The notes under the pieces are model-generated. The model did no database searches, had not been told where the DNA came from, and was given only the letters and a program-made list of their open reading frames with translations. From assembly GCA_937922045.1 (NCBI GenBank), contig CAKZXA010000055.1, positions 1 through 42,114 on the forward strand: a stretch of 42,114 nucleotides of DNA, read 5' to 3'. Numbering within the stretch: position 1 is the first letter of the stretch; each line of letters opens with the position of its first letter. Both the position numbers and the translations under genes were made by a program. The stretch comes from an uncultured Acidimicrobiales bacterium. Lineage in GTDB: Bacteria > Actinomycetota > Acidimicrobiia > Acidimicrobiales > SZUA-35. This document shows positions 1-10,188 of this stretch, piece after piece.

Positions 1-54
1 GTGTCGTAGTGGCACCGAATCGCGCCAACTTCCGACTCAGGTCGCCGTCAGAGA

Positions 55-2649
<2,595 letters not shown>

Positions 2650-3129
2650 TCAGCGACCAGAATCAACGCGCACCGCCACCTTGGTCACCAATGCTGCCGA
2701 GGCTGCATCAGAGCGACCGCCCGCCGGCTTCTCAGCGCTGAAGACAGTGGCAAAGTTTTCGATGATCTGCTGTTCCATCCACTGCACCTGCGATGCCCAG
2801 GATCCGTCACTACACCCGATCATCAGAACCCCGTCCACCAACTCGATGGGCCTCGTCGTCGAGGCCAGGGCGGGGCCAACGATCTCGGACCAGCGTTGCT
2901 CCATCTGCGTGAGGACGGTGAGCGGCGGACCACCGAGGTTGCGGACAAAGCGCTCGACCGAGTCGCCCAACCGGCCAAACCCAGGAGCGGTAGGAACCTG
3001 GGCTGGTTCATGGGGTGCGGTGGGCTCTGGTTCGCTCAGCGGCTCCGTGGAAGCTTTCGCTCGACCAGGTCTAGCGACTCCAGCATCCGCCCTGTCGGTC
3101 TTGTCGGAGCGCTCGCCCGGCGATGTCAT
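2650..3129 (-). CDS. dciA: DciA-like DUF721 protein, predicted replicative helicase loader
   Basis: A DUF721-family protein of 159 residues. DciA proteins act with the replicative helicase DnaB in bacteria lacking DnaC/DnaI loaders. The first 50 or so residues are proline- and acid-rich and probably disordered. The conserved core runs from about residue 55, with the WSEIVGP motif near 85, a TRPIELVDGVLMI strand and the SWASQVQWMEQQI helix near 112. The position between recF and gyrB is the standard place of this gene in Actinobacteria. The start is ATG. The 187-bp gap upstream carries a regular row of DnaA-box-like sites, so its expression may respond to DnaA. The helicase-loader role is by family, not seen directly. 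Confidence 0.88.
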   Translation of the reverse strand: MTSPGERSDKTDRADAGVARPGRAKASTEPLSEPEPTAPHEPAQVPTAPGFGRLGDSVERFVRNLGGPPLTVLTQMEQRWSEIVGPALASTTRPIELVDGVLMIGCSDGSWASQVQWMEQQIIENFATVFSAEKPAGGRSDAASAALVTKVAVRVDSGR

Positions 3130-3205
3130 CGTGTGGCTTTCCGGCGTGCTTCACCGCGGTCAGCGAAGCCGCTGCTCGTTCGGAATCTCATCCTCGGTAA
3201 AACCG

Positions 3206-3249
3206 CTACCCACAGACTAACCCACAGGCAAATCCACAAGTTATACACA
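3206..3249. promoter_or_regulatory. Cluster of four DnaA-box-like sites upstream of dciA
   Basis: Four sites in the same orientation end in CACA: CTACCCACA (3206-3214), TAACCCACA (3218-3226), AAATCCACA (3230-3238) and TTATACACA (3241-3249). The last matches the TTWTNCACA DnaA consensus exactly; the others deviate at the first or fourth base. Start-to-start spacing is 12, 12 and 11 bp, so the sites lie on about the same side of the DNA. They sit in the recF-dciA gap, about 80-120 bp before the dciA start. Possible roles are DnaA feedback on dciA-gyrB or a secondary origin element. Confidence 0.65.
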
Positions 3250-3316
3250 GCTGGGGAAATCTTAGGGGTAACTGTCAGGTTCACGCTGTTCATATGCTGC
3301 TCACACGCTGCTCGCC

Positions 3317-4399
3317 CTACTCGCCCGCAACCGGATGTCCGGAGTCGTCGAATCGAAACAGCCGGTCAGGCACCGCCAACGCGGGTAGATCGGTTGCGCT
3401 TGTAATCACTGTTTGCCCTGGTGGGAGGTTAGTCAACAGGGCCCGGGCCCGGTCATCATCCAACTCGGAGAGAACGTCATCGAGGAGCAGAAGTGGCGGT
3501 TCACCCAGCACCGACGACACCATGCGATGTCCAGCCAGGCGAAGGGCCAAGGCCAGGGTTCGCTGCTCCCCCTGCGATGCCTCGGTTCGACTCGCCAAGC
3601 CATTCAGGGTGATGACCAGTTCGTCGCGGTGAGGTCCGACCGTACTCACCCCCCGCCGAACGTCACCATCGCGCGAGACCACCAGCGCCTCGGCCATGGA
3701 CGCCTCAGGCCACGAACGTTGATAAACCGCTCCGACGGGAACCTCCTCGCCAGCCAGGTGTTCATACGCTTCGGAAACCACCGGAAGAAGCTCATCGACG
3801 AGTTGTTCCCGACGTTTGGTCACGGCGTCGCCAGCAGCAGCCAGCTTGGCATCCCACACGTCGAGCGTCATCGCTGCTGCCTCATCCAAACGCCCATGGG
3901 ATTGGCGCAGGAGGGCATTGCGCTGCTTCAGCACCCGTTCGAGCTCCCGAAGGGCGGCGTCCACCGACGGATCGATGGCGACCAGTAGATCATCGAGATA
4001 CTCACGGCGAACCGACGGGCCCGCTTTCAACAAGGCCAAGTCGTCGGGAGCAAACACGGTCAACCGAAGCGCTCCCAACAAATCGCGGGTGCGTTTCAAC
4101 CGTTGACGATTCACCTGCGCTCGAGTTCGGCGCCGCCCGAGTTCGACCTCGATCAAAACCTCACGGTCGTCTCGGATGCCTTCGGCCCTAACCACCGCGA
4201 ACGCAGCCTCCCGACGCACCATGGAGTCTGTAGGAGCCCCGCGAAACGACTTGAGGGTGGCGAGCACGCCGAGCGCTTCGAGCAGGTTGGTCTTACCGAT
4301 GCCATTGGCTCCGACAATGGCGGTAAGACCAAGGTCAAGCGGCAGCTCAAGCTCTTCGTAGCTACGAAAATCAGTGAGCCAAAGTTTGGTTATCTGCAT
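3317..4399 (-). CDS. recF: DNA replication and repair protein RecF
   Basis: SMC-like ATPase that helps load RecA at single-strand gaps during recombinational repair. The 360-residue length is typical. Walker A is GANGIGKT at 31-38. Near the C-terminus are the ABC-type signature ASQGEQRTLALALRLAG and the Walker B region LLLLDDVLSELDD. The FRSY motif near residue 11 is typical of RecF N-termini. The start is ATG, 27 bp after the dnaN stop, so dnaN and recF probably share a transcript. Nothing is unusual in the protein. Confidence 0.97.
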   Translation of the reverse strand: MQITKLWLTDFRSYEELELPLDLGLTAIVGANGIGKTNLLEALGVLATLKSFRGAPTDSMVRREAAFAVVRAEGIRDDREVLIEVELGRRRTRAQVNRQRLKRTRDLLGALRLTVFAPDDLALLKAGPSVRREYLDDLLVAIDPSVDAALRELERVLKQRNALLRQSHGRLDEAAAMTLDVWDAKLAAAGDAVTKRREQLVDELLPVVSEAYEHLAGEEVPVGAVYQRSWPEASMAEALVVSRDGDVRRGVSTVGPHRDELVITLNGLASRTEASQGEQRTLALALRLAGHRMVSSVLGEPPLLLLDDVLSELDDDRARALLTNLPPGQTVITSATDLPALAVPDRLFRFDDSGHPVAGE

Positions 4400-4426
4400 G
4401 CACGTTCGCGGAGCCGCCAGCCGAAG

Positions 4427-5518
4427 CTAGGACACCCGCACCGGCATGATCAGATACAGGAAGGAGTCGCCTTCCATGCCGCGCAAAACCGCTGGTTTCA
4501 GCTCGTCGATGGTGTGAAGGGTGACCTCATCGCCCCCGGCAACATCGACGCCTTCCATCAGAAAATCAGGGTTGAAGGCAACGGTCAGGTCGGAGCCGTC
4601 GTAGGTCGCTTCCACGCTCTCCCGAGCGGTACCGACATCCTGAGTGACCGCCACCAGGTCGATCTTTCCATCCACAATCTCGAGACGGATCGGGGTGGAT
4701 TCACGGGCCAGAAGCTTCACCCGACGCAAGGCATCCATGAAGTCGCCCCGGTTGACCGTAAGCCTGTTGGTGTGACTGGCCGGGATCAGGCCAGCCACGT
4801 TCGGGAAGTCGCCTTCGATCAGGCGGGTGACGAGGCGAACATCGCCGACCACAAAGGAGGCGTCTCGCTCACCGAGCGAGAGCTCGACCTTGTCACCTTG
4901 GCCGAGAATGCGGTTCAGCTCACCCAACGCTCGGGAGGGGATCAGAACACTCTGACCTTCGGCGAGCAGACTCACACCGGTCACATCGCGCATGGCGAGC
5001 CGGAACGAATCGGTGGCGGCGAGACGTAGACCATCGGCCTCAGCACTGAGCAACACGCCGGTAAGGATCGGCCGAGACTCATCGGAGCTCGCGGCACCAA
5101 CCACCTGTTTTAGCGCTTCGGCCAGTTGCTCGGATGGCAGAGAAACCGAATCGGCTCCAACCTCGGACAAGGACGGGAACTCGTCGCCCGAGATCAATCG
5201 AATGCTGAACTCGCCCCGACCGGCACTGATCGTCAGCGACTCATCCTCGGCCTCAAACGAAACAGCTCCGGCCTGAACGGCCTTGACGATGTCGGTCGTG
5301 AGGCGGGCTGGCATCACGGCGACGCCGTCTTCGTCGCCGGCCACCGTGACCGTGATGGAAATCGTGAGGTCAAGATCGCTGCCGGTGAGTGTTAGCGAAT
5401 CGCCGACAAGCTGGGCTCGCACACCGGACAGTCCGGGCATACCGCCGCGGCCGCTGACGGCACGCCCGGCAATGCCGAGAGCATCGACGATGACATCGCG
5501 TTCACAACGAAACTTCAT
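4427..5518 (-). CDS. dnaN: DNA polymerase III beta subunit (sliding clamp)
   Basis: Processivity clamp of the replicative polymerase; two copies form a ring around DNA. The 363 residues match the three-domain fold: domain I starts with MKFRCERDVIVDALG, the middle domain includes the DESRPILTGVLLS segment, and the C-terminus ends in YLIMPVRVS, the usual clamp tail. The start is ATG. It lies between dnaA and recF on the minus strand. The upstream gap (5519-5909) contains candidate origin elements and a strong inverted repeat, so its promoter region doubles as replication DNA. Confidence 0.98.
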   Translation of the reverse strand: MKFRCERDVIVDALGIAGRAVSGRGGMPGLSGVRAQLVGDSLTLTGSDLDLTISITVTVAGDEDGVAVMPARLTTDIVKAVQAGAVSFEAEDESLTISAGRGEFSIRLISGDEFPSLSEVGADSVSLPSEQLAEALKQVVGAASSDESRPILTGVLLSAEADGLRLAATDSFRLAMRDVTGVSLLAEGQSVLIPSRALGELNRILGQGDKVELSLGERDASFVVGDVRLVTRLIEGDFPNVAGLIPASHTNRLTVNRGDFMDALRRVKLLARESTPIRLEIVDGKIDLVAVTQDVGTARESVEATYDGSDLTVAFNPDFLMEGVDVAGGDEVTLHTIDELKPAVLRGMEGDSFLYLIMPVRVS

Positions 5519-5596
5519 GATCTTTCAGGCTCCCTCGATCGGCCAGCAACCACACTGGCAATCGCACTAGCAATCGGACTATAGGCGATGACGAAC

Positions 5597-5628
5597 CGAG
5601 AACACTCGACGTGGTTCGAGTGTTCTCG
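5597..5628. repeat. 13-bp perfect inverted repeat upstream of dnaN
   Basis: Arms CGAGAACACTCGA (5597-5609) and TCGAGTGTTCTCG (5616-5628) are separated by six bases. It lies about 80-110 bp upstream of the dnaN start. There is no T-run next to it, so it looks more like an operator for a dimeric regulator or a cruciform-forming origin element than a simple terminator. Confidence 0.75.
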
Positions 5629-5710
5629 AACCGTTGGCCGATCGACGGTGGTGTCGATGGGGTGTGGTGGTTTGTCCTCAGGTCTAGTCACCGATTGTTT
5701 TCTTTCCAAT

Positions 5711-5743
5711 GATGTAAGTAGTAGTACTGTGGATTGTGGACGA
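5711..5743 (-). promoter_or_regulatory. DnaA box plus DnaA-trio-like unwinding element
   Basis: Read on the minus strand, the box CAATCCACA (5736-5728) is followed at once by G and then by TAC TAC TAC TTA CAT CAT. A DnaA box followed by repeated trinucleotides of this kind is the arrangement of the basal unwinding system, in which DnaA loads onto one strand. A second, weaker box (5735-5743) abuts the first, so two sites precede the trios. The stretch beyond is locally AT-rich. The match is by eye. Confidence 0.6.
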
Positions 5744-5909
5744 ATCCACGTTTTCCCTGGTCAGCGGTAGTTTCACTATCCCTAGGGGGTGTGACGTTGT
5801 CCCTATCTAACAGCGGTGTAATTAACGAGCCTGGGGATTGTGTGGTGTTCATCCCCAGATGCGGTCGTGAAGTTCACAGTCTTATCCGACCGTTTCGTGG
5901 GGCTGTCCA

Positions 5910-7394
5910 CTAGAGATCCCCACTCTGTGCTTGGTTACGCACAGTCTTTTCCAGAGCCATCACGTGGTTATAGATCTGCGAACGCTCTTTCATAAGGGCA
6001 GAAATTTTGTCGCAGGCGTGCATCACGGTGGTGTGATCGCGGCCGCCGAACTCGCGAGCGATGTGGGGGAAGCTCAGATCGGTGAGTTCCCGAGTGACGT
6101 ACATCGCCATCTGCCGAGCGATCACGAGGGGTCGACGCCGAGACTTGCCGATGAGTTCATCCATCGGGAAGCCGAACTGGTCGACGGTGGCGTCAAGGAT
6201 CATCTGCACCGTGATCGGGCGCGGCTGGCGGTCGGCGATGAAATCACGCAGCACCTGTTCGGCCAGAGCCTTGTTCATGGCTTGGCCGGTGAGGTTGGCG
6301 TAGGCGGTCACCTTGTTCAGGGCGCCCTCGAGCTCACGGATGTTGTTGGTGATGTTGGCGGCGATGAATTCGCTCACGTCGGCCGGTAAGTAGTAGCCAT
6401 CGCGCTCGGCCTTCTTTCCGAGGATGGCCATACGGGTTTCGATGTCGGGCGGTTGAATATCGACCAGGAGGCCCATCATGAACCGACTCTTCAGCCGCTC
6501 CTCCAGCGTGGGGATGGCGTCTGGCGGGCGATCCGAGGACAACACGATCTGACGGTTGGCGCCGTAGAGGTCATTGAAGGTGTGGAAGAGCTCCTCTTGG
6601 AGCCGGTCCTTGCCTTCGATGAACTGGATGTCATCGACCAGGAGCACATCGATCTGGCGATAGCGCCGCTTGAAGTCGTTGCCCGACGAGTTCTTGATCG
6701 AATCGACGAAGTCGTTGAGGAAGGTTTCGGTCGAAACGTAGAGAACCTTCTTTTGTGGCTCCAGGTCGTTGATGAAGTGCTGGATGGCACGCAGGATGTG
6801 GGTTTTTCCTAGGCCGGCGCTGCCGTAAATAAAGAGAGGGTTGTATGAACCACCTGGACGTTCTGCCACCGAGAGGGCGGCGGCGACGGCGAAACGATTC
6901 GAAGGGCCGGTCACGAAGTTCTTGAAGGTGTAGCGCGTGGCTGAGTTCAGACCGCCGGGAGCCACTGCTGGATCGAGTGAGCCCGTCCGGCCATTGTCGC
7001 CGACCGGTGATCCGCCACCGTTCATGGCCGGTTTGATCGAGGTTGCCGATGAGCTGCTCGTCGATTCGGCCGCGGCACCAGCTTCAGCAGCGCCAACCGC
7101 TCTGGATCCGGTGTCGCTCGTCGTCTCGTTTTCGCTGTCGAAAAGGGTGGGGACGGTGAGTTCGAATTCGACGTCGAGTTCTTGGCCGGCTGCTTCGTTC
7201 ACGGCGTCTTCGACGAGGGGACGGTAGCGACCGTCGAGCTTGTCTCGGATAAATCCGTTTGGCATGCCCAGAATGAGTCGTTCCGAGGTCAGCTCGACCG
7301 GGGCCAGCTGGGCGAAGGTACTTTGCCAGACACCATCGGAGACTTGACTACGAAGAAGATCGGCTGCGTTGGTCCAGACTTCTTCGGCGTTCAC
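5910..7394 (-). CDS. dnaA: Chromosomal replication initiator protein DnaA
   Basis: Origin-binding AAA+ initiator. The 494 residues show all four domains: helicase-contact domain I (about 1-82), a low-complexity serine/glycine/alanine linker (about 85-150), the AAA+ core with Walker A GSAGLGKT at 191-198 and Walker B LLVDDI at 251-256, and a C-terminal DNA-binding domain with the signature GGRDHTTVMHA near 450-460. The start is GTG, with a GAGGGA Shine-Dalgarno-like sequence just upstream. Origin-like DNA lies on both sides of the gene. Expect autoregulation through DnaA boxes in its upstream gap. Confidence 0.98.
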   Translation of the reverse strand: MNAEEVWTNAADLLRSQVSDGVWQSTFAQLAPVELTSERLILGMPNGFIRDKLDGRYRPLVEDAVNEAAGQELDVEFELTVPTLFDSENETTSDTGSRAVGAAEAGAAAESTSSSSATSIKPAMNGGGSPVGDNGRTGSLDPAVAPGGLNSATRYTFKNFVTGPSNRFAVAAALSVAERPGGSYNPLFIYGSAGLGKTHILRAIQHFINDLEPQKKVLYVSTETFLNDFVDSIKNSSGNDFKRRYRQIDVLLVDDIQFIEGKDRLQEELFHTFNDLYGANRQIVLSSDRPPDAIPTLEERLKSRFMMGLLVDIQPPDIETRMAILGKKAERDGYYLPADVSEFIAANITNNIRELEGALNKVTAYANLTGQAMNKALAEQVLRDFIADRQPRPITVQMILDATVDQFGFPMDELIGKSRRRPLVIARQMAMYVTRELTDLSFPHIAREFGGRDHTTVMHACDKISALMKERSQIYNHVMALEKTVRNQAQSGDL

Positions 7395-7690
7395 CTGAGC
7401 GAGTCCCTCGTAAGCAGCGAATAAGAGCCGACTCGAAGCCCGGAAAGCTGGGCGAGAGCTTGGAGAGAAGGCTGCGTATAAAGCTGTGTGTTTCGGTCGA
7501 ACATCAAGATCTGTGGGTTAGTTGTGGATAAGACAAAGAGGGCGAGAGACGAGTGTCTTCTCGACGCGTACTTTGTGTGTAGTCCGGCGTTGGATCATTG
7601 GTTGGGCGAATGCTTACTGCTCCCCACTCGTACAACTGGACGAGTGAAGAAATGGAGCACCGGTGAGTCTTCCAGCAAACCTTCTCCCCA

Positions 7691-7742
7691 TTTCCCACAG
7701 GGTTTTCCACAGAATCCCCAGGCTATCCCCAGAGTTGCCCCA
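7691..7742 (+). repeat. Row of DnaA-box-like CCCCA/CCACA repeats
   Basis: Successive nine-base sites TTTCCCACA (7691-7699), TTTTCCACA (7703-7711), AATCCCCA (ending 7720), CTATCCCCA (7723-7731) and GTTGCCCCA (ending 7742). Ends are spaced 12, 9, 11 and 11 bp. Only the second is a consensus DnaA box; the others could be low-affinity sites in a filament-supporting array. Confidence 0.5.
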
Positions 7743-7796
7743 GAGTCTCCTTCTATGTGGTCACTCGAGTTCAGTCGTCCGCACACCACATGACGA

Positions 7797-7832
7797 ATAA
7801 TTCCAGAAATGTAGTTACATCGATGGAATTAT
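7797..7832. repeat. AT-rich 36-bp near-palindrome
   Basis: Outer arms ATAATTCCA (7797-7805) and TGGAATTAT (7824-7832) enclose an inner pair ATGTA (7809-7813) and TACAT (7816-7820). Only two 3-bp internal stretches and the central 2 bp fail to pair. It stands out as AT-rich in GC-rich DNA, near DnaA-like sites, and could be an unwinding element or an operator. Confidence 0.65.
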
Positions 7833-8118
7833 GGATCAGTGGTGTGATAAAGTCATTGGGTTCGAGCTGTGGGTAAATGAACGCTAGCACGCTCTGTGCG
7901 AGTACCCCACCTGTGCTGTGGAAAAGCTCGTGGACACCCCTAGTCTGAAGACTGCAAGCGGCATCACCGTGGATTAGCACGGCAGTGTCGCCTACCGTTG
8001 ATGCGTCGTTATCGCCACCGGCAGAGAGATCTTCACGGTCCCTCTTCACGTCGGGAAGGGTCGAATCCGAAGCGCATCGAGTCAATGACTTCCTTTTTCC
8101 TGCTCGGGAGAGCTCGTC

Positions 8119-8253
8119 GTGAAACGTACATTTCAACCTAACAATCTCAAGAGGGCGCGCAAGCATGGCTTCCGCTCTCGCAAGGCCACCGCAGGCGGTC
8201 GTGCCGTACTGAAATCCCGTCGGGCCAAGGGTCGTCACCGCCTTAGTGCGTGA
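8119..8253 (+). CDS. rpmH: 50S ribosomal protein L34
   Basis: The 44-residue basic protein [17 protein letters not shown]...RLSA is a textbook L34 of the large ribosomal subunit. It is read from a GTG at 8119 with a purine-rich GGGAGAG just upstream, and stops at 8251-8253. The TGA overlaps the GTG start of rnpA (GTGA), so the two are translationally coupled. It is the first gene of the plus-strand rpmH-rnpA-yidD-yidC-khpB-rsmG group. Its promoter lies in the dnaA-rpmH gap, so expression may be tied to origin state. Confidence 0.97.
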   Translation: MKRTFQPNNLKRARKHGFRSRKATAGGRAVLKSRRAKGRHRLSA

Positions 8254-8609
8254 TCACCTCGATTCGTAGCCGTCGCCTTTTTGGCGAGTTGCGAACCAAT
8301 GGTTCTCGAGTACGCAGCGGTGCGGTCCGCATGACCTACCTTCCACTGGTGACCTCTTCTGGCCCCCAAATAGCCTTTGCTTTGAGCAAGCGATTTGGGA
8401 ACGCGGTTGAGCGAAACCGGGGTCGACGACGTCTACGCTCAGCCTTTACCGAGGCTTGGGCCAACGATGCGATCGCGCGCCCGCAGCCAGGGGCCTTCCT
8501 GCTCACCGGCAACCGAGGCCTGCTTAGCTCCGCATACCCGGAGCTTGTCGCCGATGTTGCCCGATGTCTCAGCCAGTTGGCGAACGAGAATAAGGGCGGT
8601 CAGCGATGA
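8250..8609 (+). CDS. rnpA: Ribonuclease P protein component
   Basis: Protein cofactor of the RNase P ribozyme, which matures the 5' ends of tRNAs. The 119-residue product has the diagnostic RNR-type helix [16 protein letters not shown] and the preceding FALSKRFG strand. The GTG start overlaps the rpmH stop and the stop overlaps the ATG of yidD (ATGA), giving tight coupling on both sides. Length and order are normal for the family. Confidence 0.96.
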   Translation: MITSIRSRRLFGELRTNGSRVRSGAVRMTYLPLVTSSGPQIAFALSKRFGNAVERNRGRRRLRSAFTEAWANDAIARPQPGAFLLTGNRGLLSSAYPELVADVARCLSQLANENKGGQR

Positions 8610-8920
8610 AGCGAGCCCTGCTGTGGTTGCTTGGCGCCTACCGCTATACAGCGCCGGTCCGTCGGCAACGTTGTCGGTATCTCCCAACCTGTTCAGCGTA
8701 TGCAACCGAGGCCATCGAGGTTCACGGCGCAGGTCGCGGCACCTGGCTGGCACTTCGCCGGATCGGTCGTTGCCATCCGTTTGGCTCGCATGGGTACGAC
8801 CCCGTCCCCTCGGCCAACGCCACCGGAAACACCACCATCGAACACACCGAAGAACGCACCGAAGAACGCACCGAAAAACGCACTGAAGAAAGCACGGCAG
8901 ACATAGCCCATGTTCTCTGA
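8606..8920 (+). CDS. yidD: Membrane protein insertion efficiency factor YidD
   Basis: Small membrane-associated protein encoded between rnpA and yidC in many bacteria, thought to assist YidC-dependent insertion. The 104 residues contain the family motif [19 protein letters not shown] and the [14 protein letters not shown] segment. The C-terminal 30 residues are extra to the family core and come mostly from a 12-bp tandem repeat giving TEER/TEKR units. The gene overlaps rnpA by 4 bp and yidC by 11 bp. Confidence 0.94.
   Translation: MKRALLWLLGAYRYTAPVRRQRCRYLPTCSAYATEAIEVHGAGRGTWLALRRIGRCHPFGSHGYDPVPSANATGNTTIEHTEERTEERTEKRTEESTADIAHVL
8845..8892 (+). repeat. 12-bp tandem repeat in the yidD tail, four copies
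   Basis: Copies at 8845-8856, 8857-8868, 8869-8880 and 8881-8892 of CACCGAAGAACG; the third copy has one change and the fourth has two. The unit is in frame and yields a charged T-E-E-R tail. Copy number could vary between strains without shifting the frame. Confidence 0.85.
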
Positions 8921-10127
8921 TATCTCTAACTATCTCCTCCGAGCGGTCAACCAGCTGCTCGCCTTCTTCTACTCCCTGCCGGTCGTGGGTGGTTCCTACG
9001 GCCTCGCCATCATTCTTCTGACGGTCGCCGTGATGGTGGCCTTGATGCCGCTCACCCTGAAGGCCACACGCTCAACCATCAAGATGACGCAGATGCAGCC
9101 CAAGCTGCGCGAGCTGCAAAAGAAGCATGCCGATGACAAGGCGACGCTAAACCAGGAGATGATGGCGCTCTACCAGAGCGAAGGCATCAACCCGGTCGGT
9201 GGCTGTCTGCCCATGCTCGCTCAGATGCCGGTATTCCTCATACTGTTCAACGTGTTGCGAGGTTTGGCTCGCCGCGAATCTGAGAAGCCCTACTTTGCCG
9301 CCGCGAACAAGGCGCACGAGTGGGCTGGCTTTCCCGTCATTGACGGCCAAACCTTTGATCCCGCCAACCTGGATCACGATTCGCAGCTCTACCAGGATCT
9401 CTCCAACGACACCTCGATGGACTTCCTCGGTGTGTTCGACCTCGGACGATCAGCTTCCGATGTGATCTCTGAGAGCATCCCGAACTCAATCCCCTATCTC
9501 ATCCTCATCCTCTTCGTCATCGGCTCCAGCTTCTATCAGCAGAAGCAGATTCAGGCTCGCCGCAGCGACGTGGCACAAGATCTAACCCAGCAGCAACGCA
9601 CCCAGCAGCAGCTGCTCAAAATTCTGCCCCTAATGTCTGGTATCTGGAGCTTTGCCTTTCCGGCTGGCTTGGTTCTCTACTGGGCGACCTCGAACCTGTT
9701 CCGTATCGGCCAGCAGTCCTACATCACCCGCTCGCTCTACAGCGGTGATGCGCCCGGCGCCCAGCTGGTGCGTCAACAGGTCGAAGATGCCGACAAGTCG
9801 AAGCTCGATGCGTCTGATTCGGCTACATCTACCGATGCAGCCGACGCGATCACGACGTCGGATAAGCCGTCGACGAACGGCTCGAGTAATGGCAGCGAAA
9901 AAGCGGGAAGGAAAGGCAAGAAGTCTGCTGGCAACAAGACGCCGAAGACAGCGGAAGATGATCGGCCAGACGTGCAGTCTGGTGGAAGCCGGGCGGCGGA
10001 ATGGCAACGACTGCGGGCTGAGCGGGCCCGCTCACAGCCAGACACCAAAACACGAACCGTGGAGAGCTCGAGCCGAGTCACTCCAAAAGGAACGAAGCCA
10101 ACGACGAAAAAGAAGAAGAAGCGCTGA
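8910..10127 (+). CDS. yidC: Membrane protein insertase YidC
   Basis: Insertase of the YidC/Oxa1/Alb3 family, acting alone or with SecYEG in the cytoplasmic membrane. The 405 residues start with a membrane segment ([20 protein letters not shown]), followed by a charged cytoplasmic hairpin rich in K and Q (near residues 55-85) and the [16 protein letters not shown] segment. Later membrane helices include [15 protein letters not shown] and the stretch around [16 protein letters not shown]. The tail from about 290 is charged and disordered and ends in KKKKKR, a type of basic tail that can contact ribosomes. It lies between yidD and khpB. Confidence 0.96.
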   Translation: MFSDISNYLLRAVNQLLAFFYSLPVVGGSYGLAIILLTVAVMVALMPLTLKATRSTIKMTQMQPKLRELQKKHADDKATLNQEMMALYQSEGINPVGGCLPMLAQMPVFLILFNVLRGLARRESEKPYFAAANKAHEWAGFPVIDGQTFDPANLDHDSQLYQDLSNDTSMDFLGVFDLGRSASDVISESIPNSIPYLILILFVIGSSFYQQKQIQARRSDVAQDLTQQQRTQQQLLKILPLMSGIWSFAFPAGLVLYWATSNLFRIGQQSYITRSLYSGDAPGAQLVRQQVEDADKSKLDASDSATSTDAADAITTSDKPSTNGSSNGSEKAGRKGKKSAGNKTPKTAEDDRPDVQSGGSRAAEWQRLRAERARSQPDTKTRTVESSSRVTPKGTKPTTKKKKKR

Positions 10128-10188
10128 CCGCAAGCATGCCCTCAGCACCTTCGTCGACAGGGCTCAAATCGCAAAGAGGTAAGACACG

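Larger units (their letters stand above)
5519..5909. other. oriC: dnaN-dnaA intergenic region, candidate oriC core
   Basis: A 391-bp gap in the position where mycobacterial and streptomycete oriC lies. It holds DnaA-box-like sites on both strands, including TGTGGATTG (5728-5736) overlapping TGTGGACGA (5735-5743), GAATCCACG (5742-5750) and CTTATCCGA near 5880. A trinucleotide run lies directly beside the first box, next to a locally AT-rich stretch around 5690-5720. A 13-bp inverted repeat at 5597-5628 lies toward dnaN. Assignment as oriC rests on position and motifs; origin activity cannot be shown from sequence. Confidence 0.65.
7395..8118. other. dnaA-rpmH intergenic region with DnaA boxes
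   Basis: A 724-bp gap between the divergent dnaA and rpmH genes. Consensus DnaA boxes are TGTGGATAA (7523-7531), TTTTCCACA (7703-7711) and TGTGGAAAA (7917-7925). Near-boxes include TGTGGGTTA (7512-7520) and TGTGGGTAA (7868-7876). It must hold the promoters for dnaA and for the rpmH operon. An AT-rich stretch near 7790-7860 contains a near-palindrome. Open frames here, including one antisense to rpmH, have no protein-like features. It is a second candidate origin or DnaA-titration segment. Confidence 0.6.

Noticed and set aside
4103-5029. 308-residue plus-strand frame over recF and dnaN
   Set aside because: Antisense shadow of two certain genes.
7771-8238. 155-residue minus-strand frame opposite rpmH
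   Set aside because: It lies antisense to a certain ribosomal-protein gene and over the origin-like gap, and shows no protein motif.
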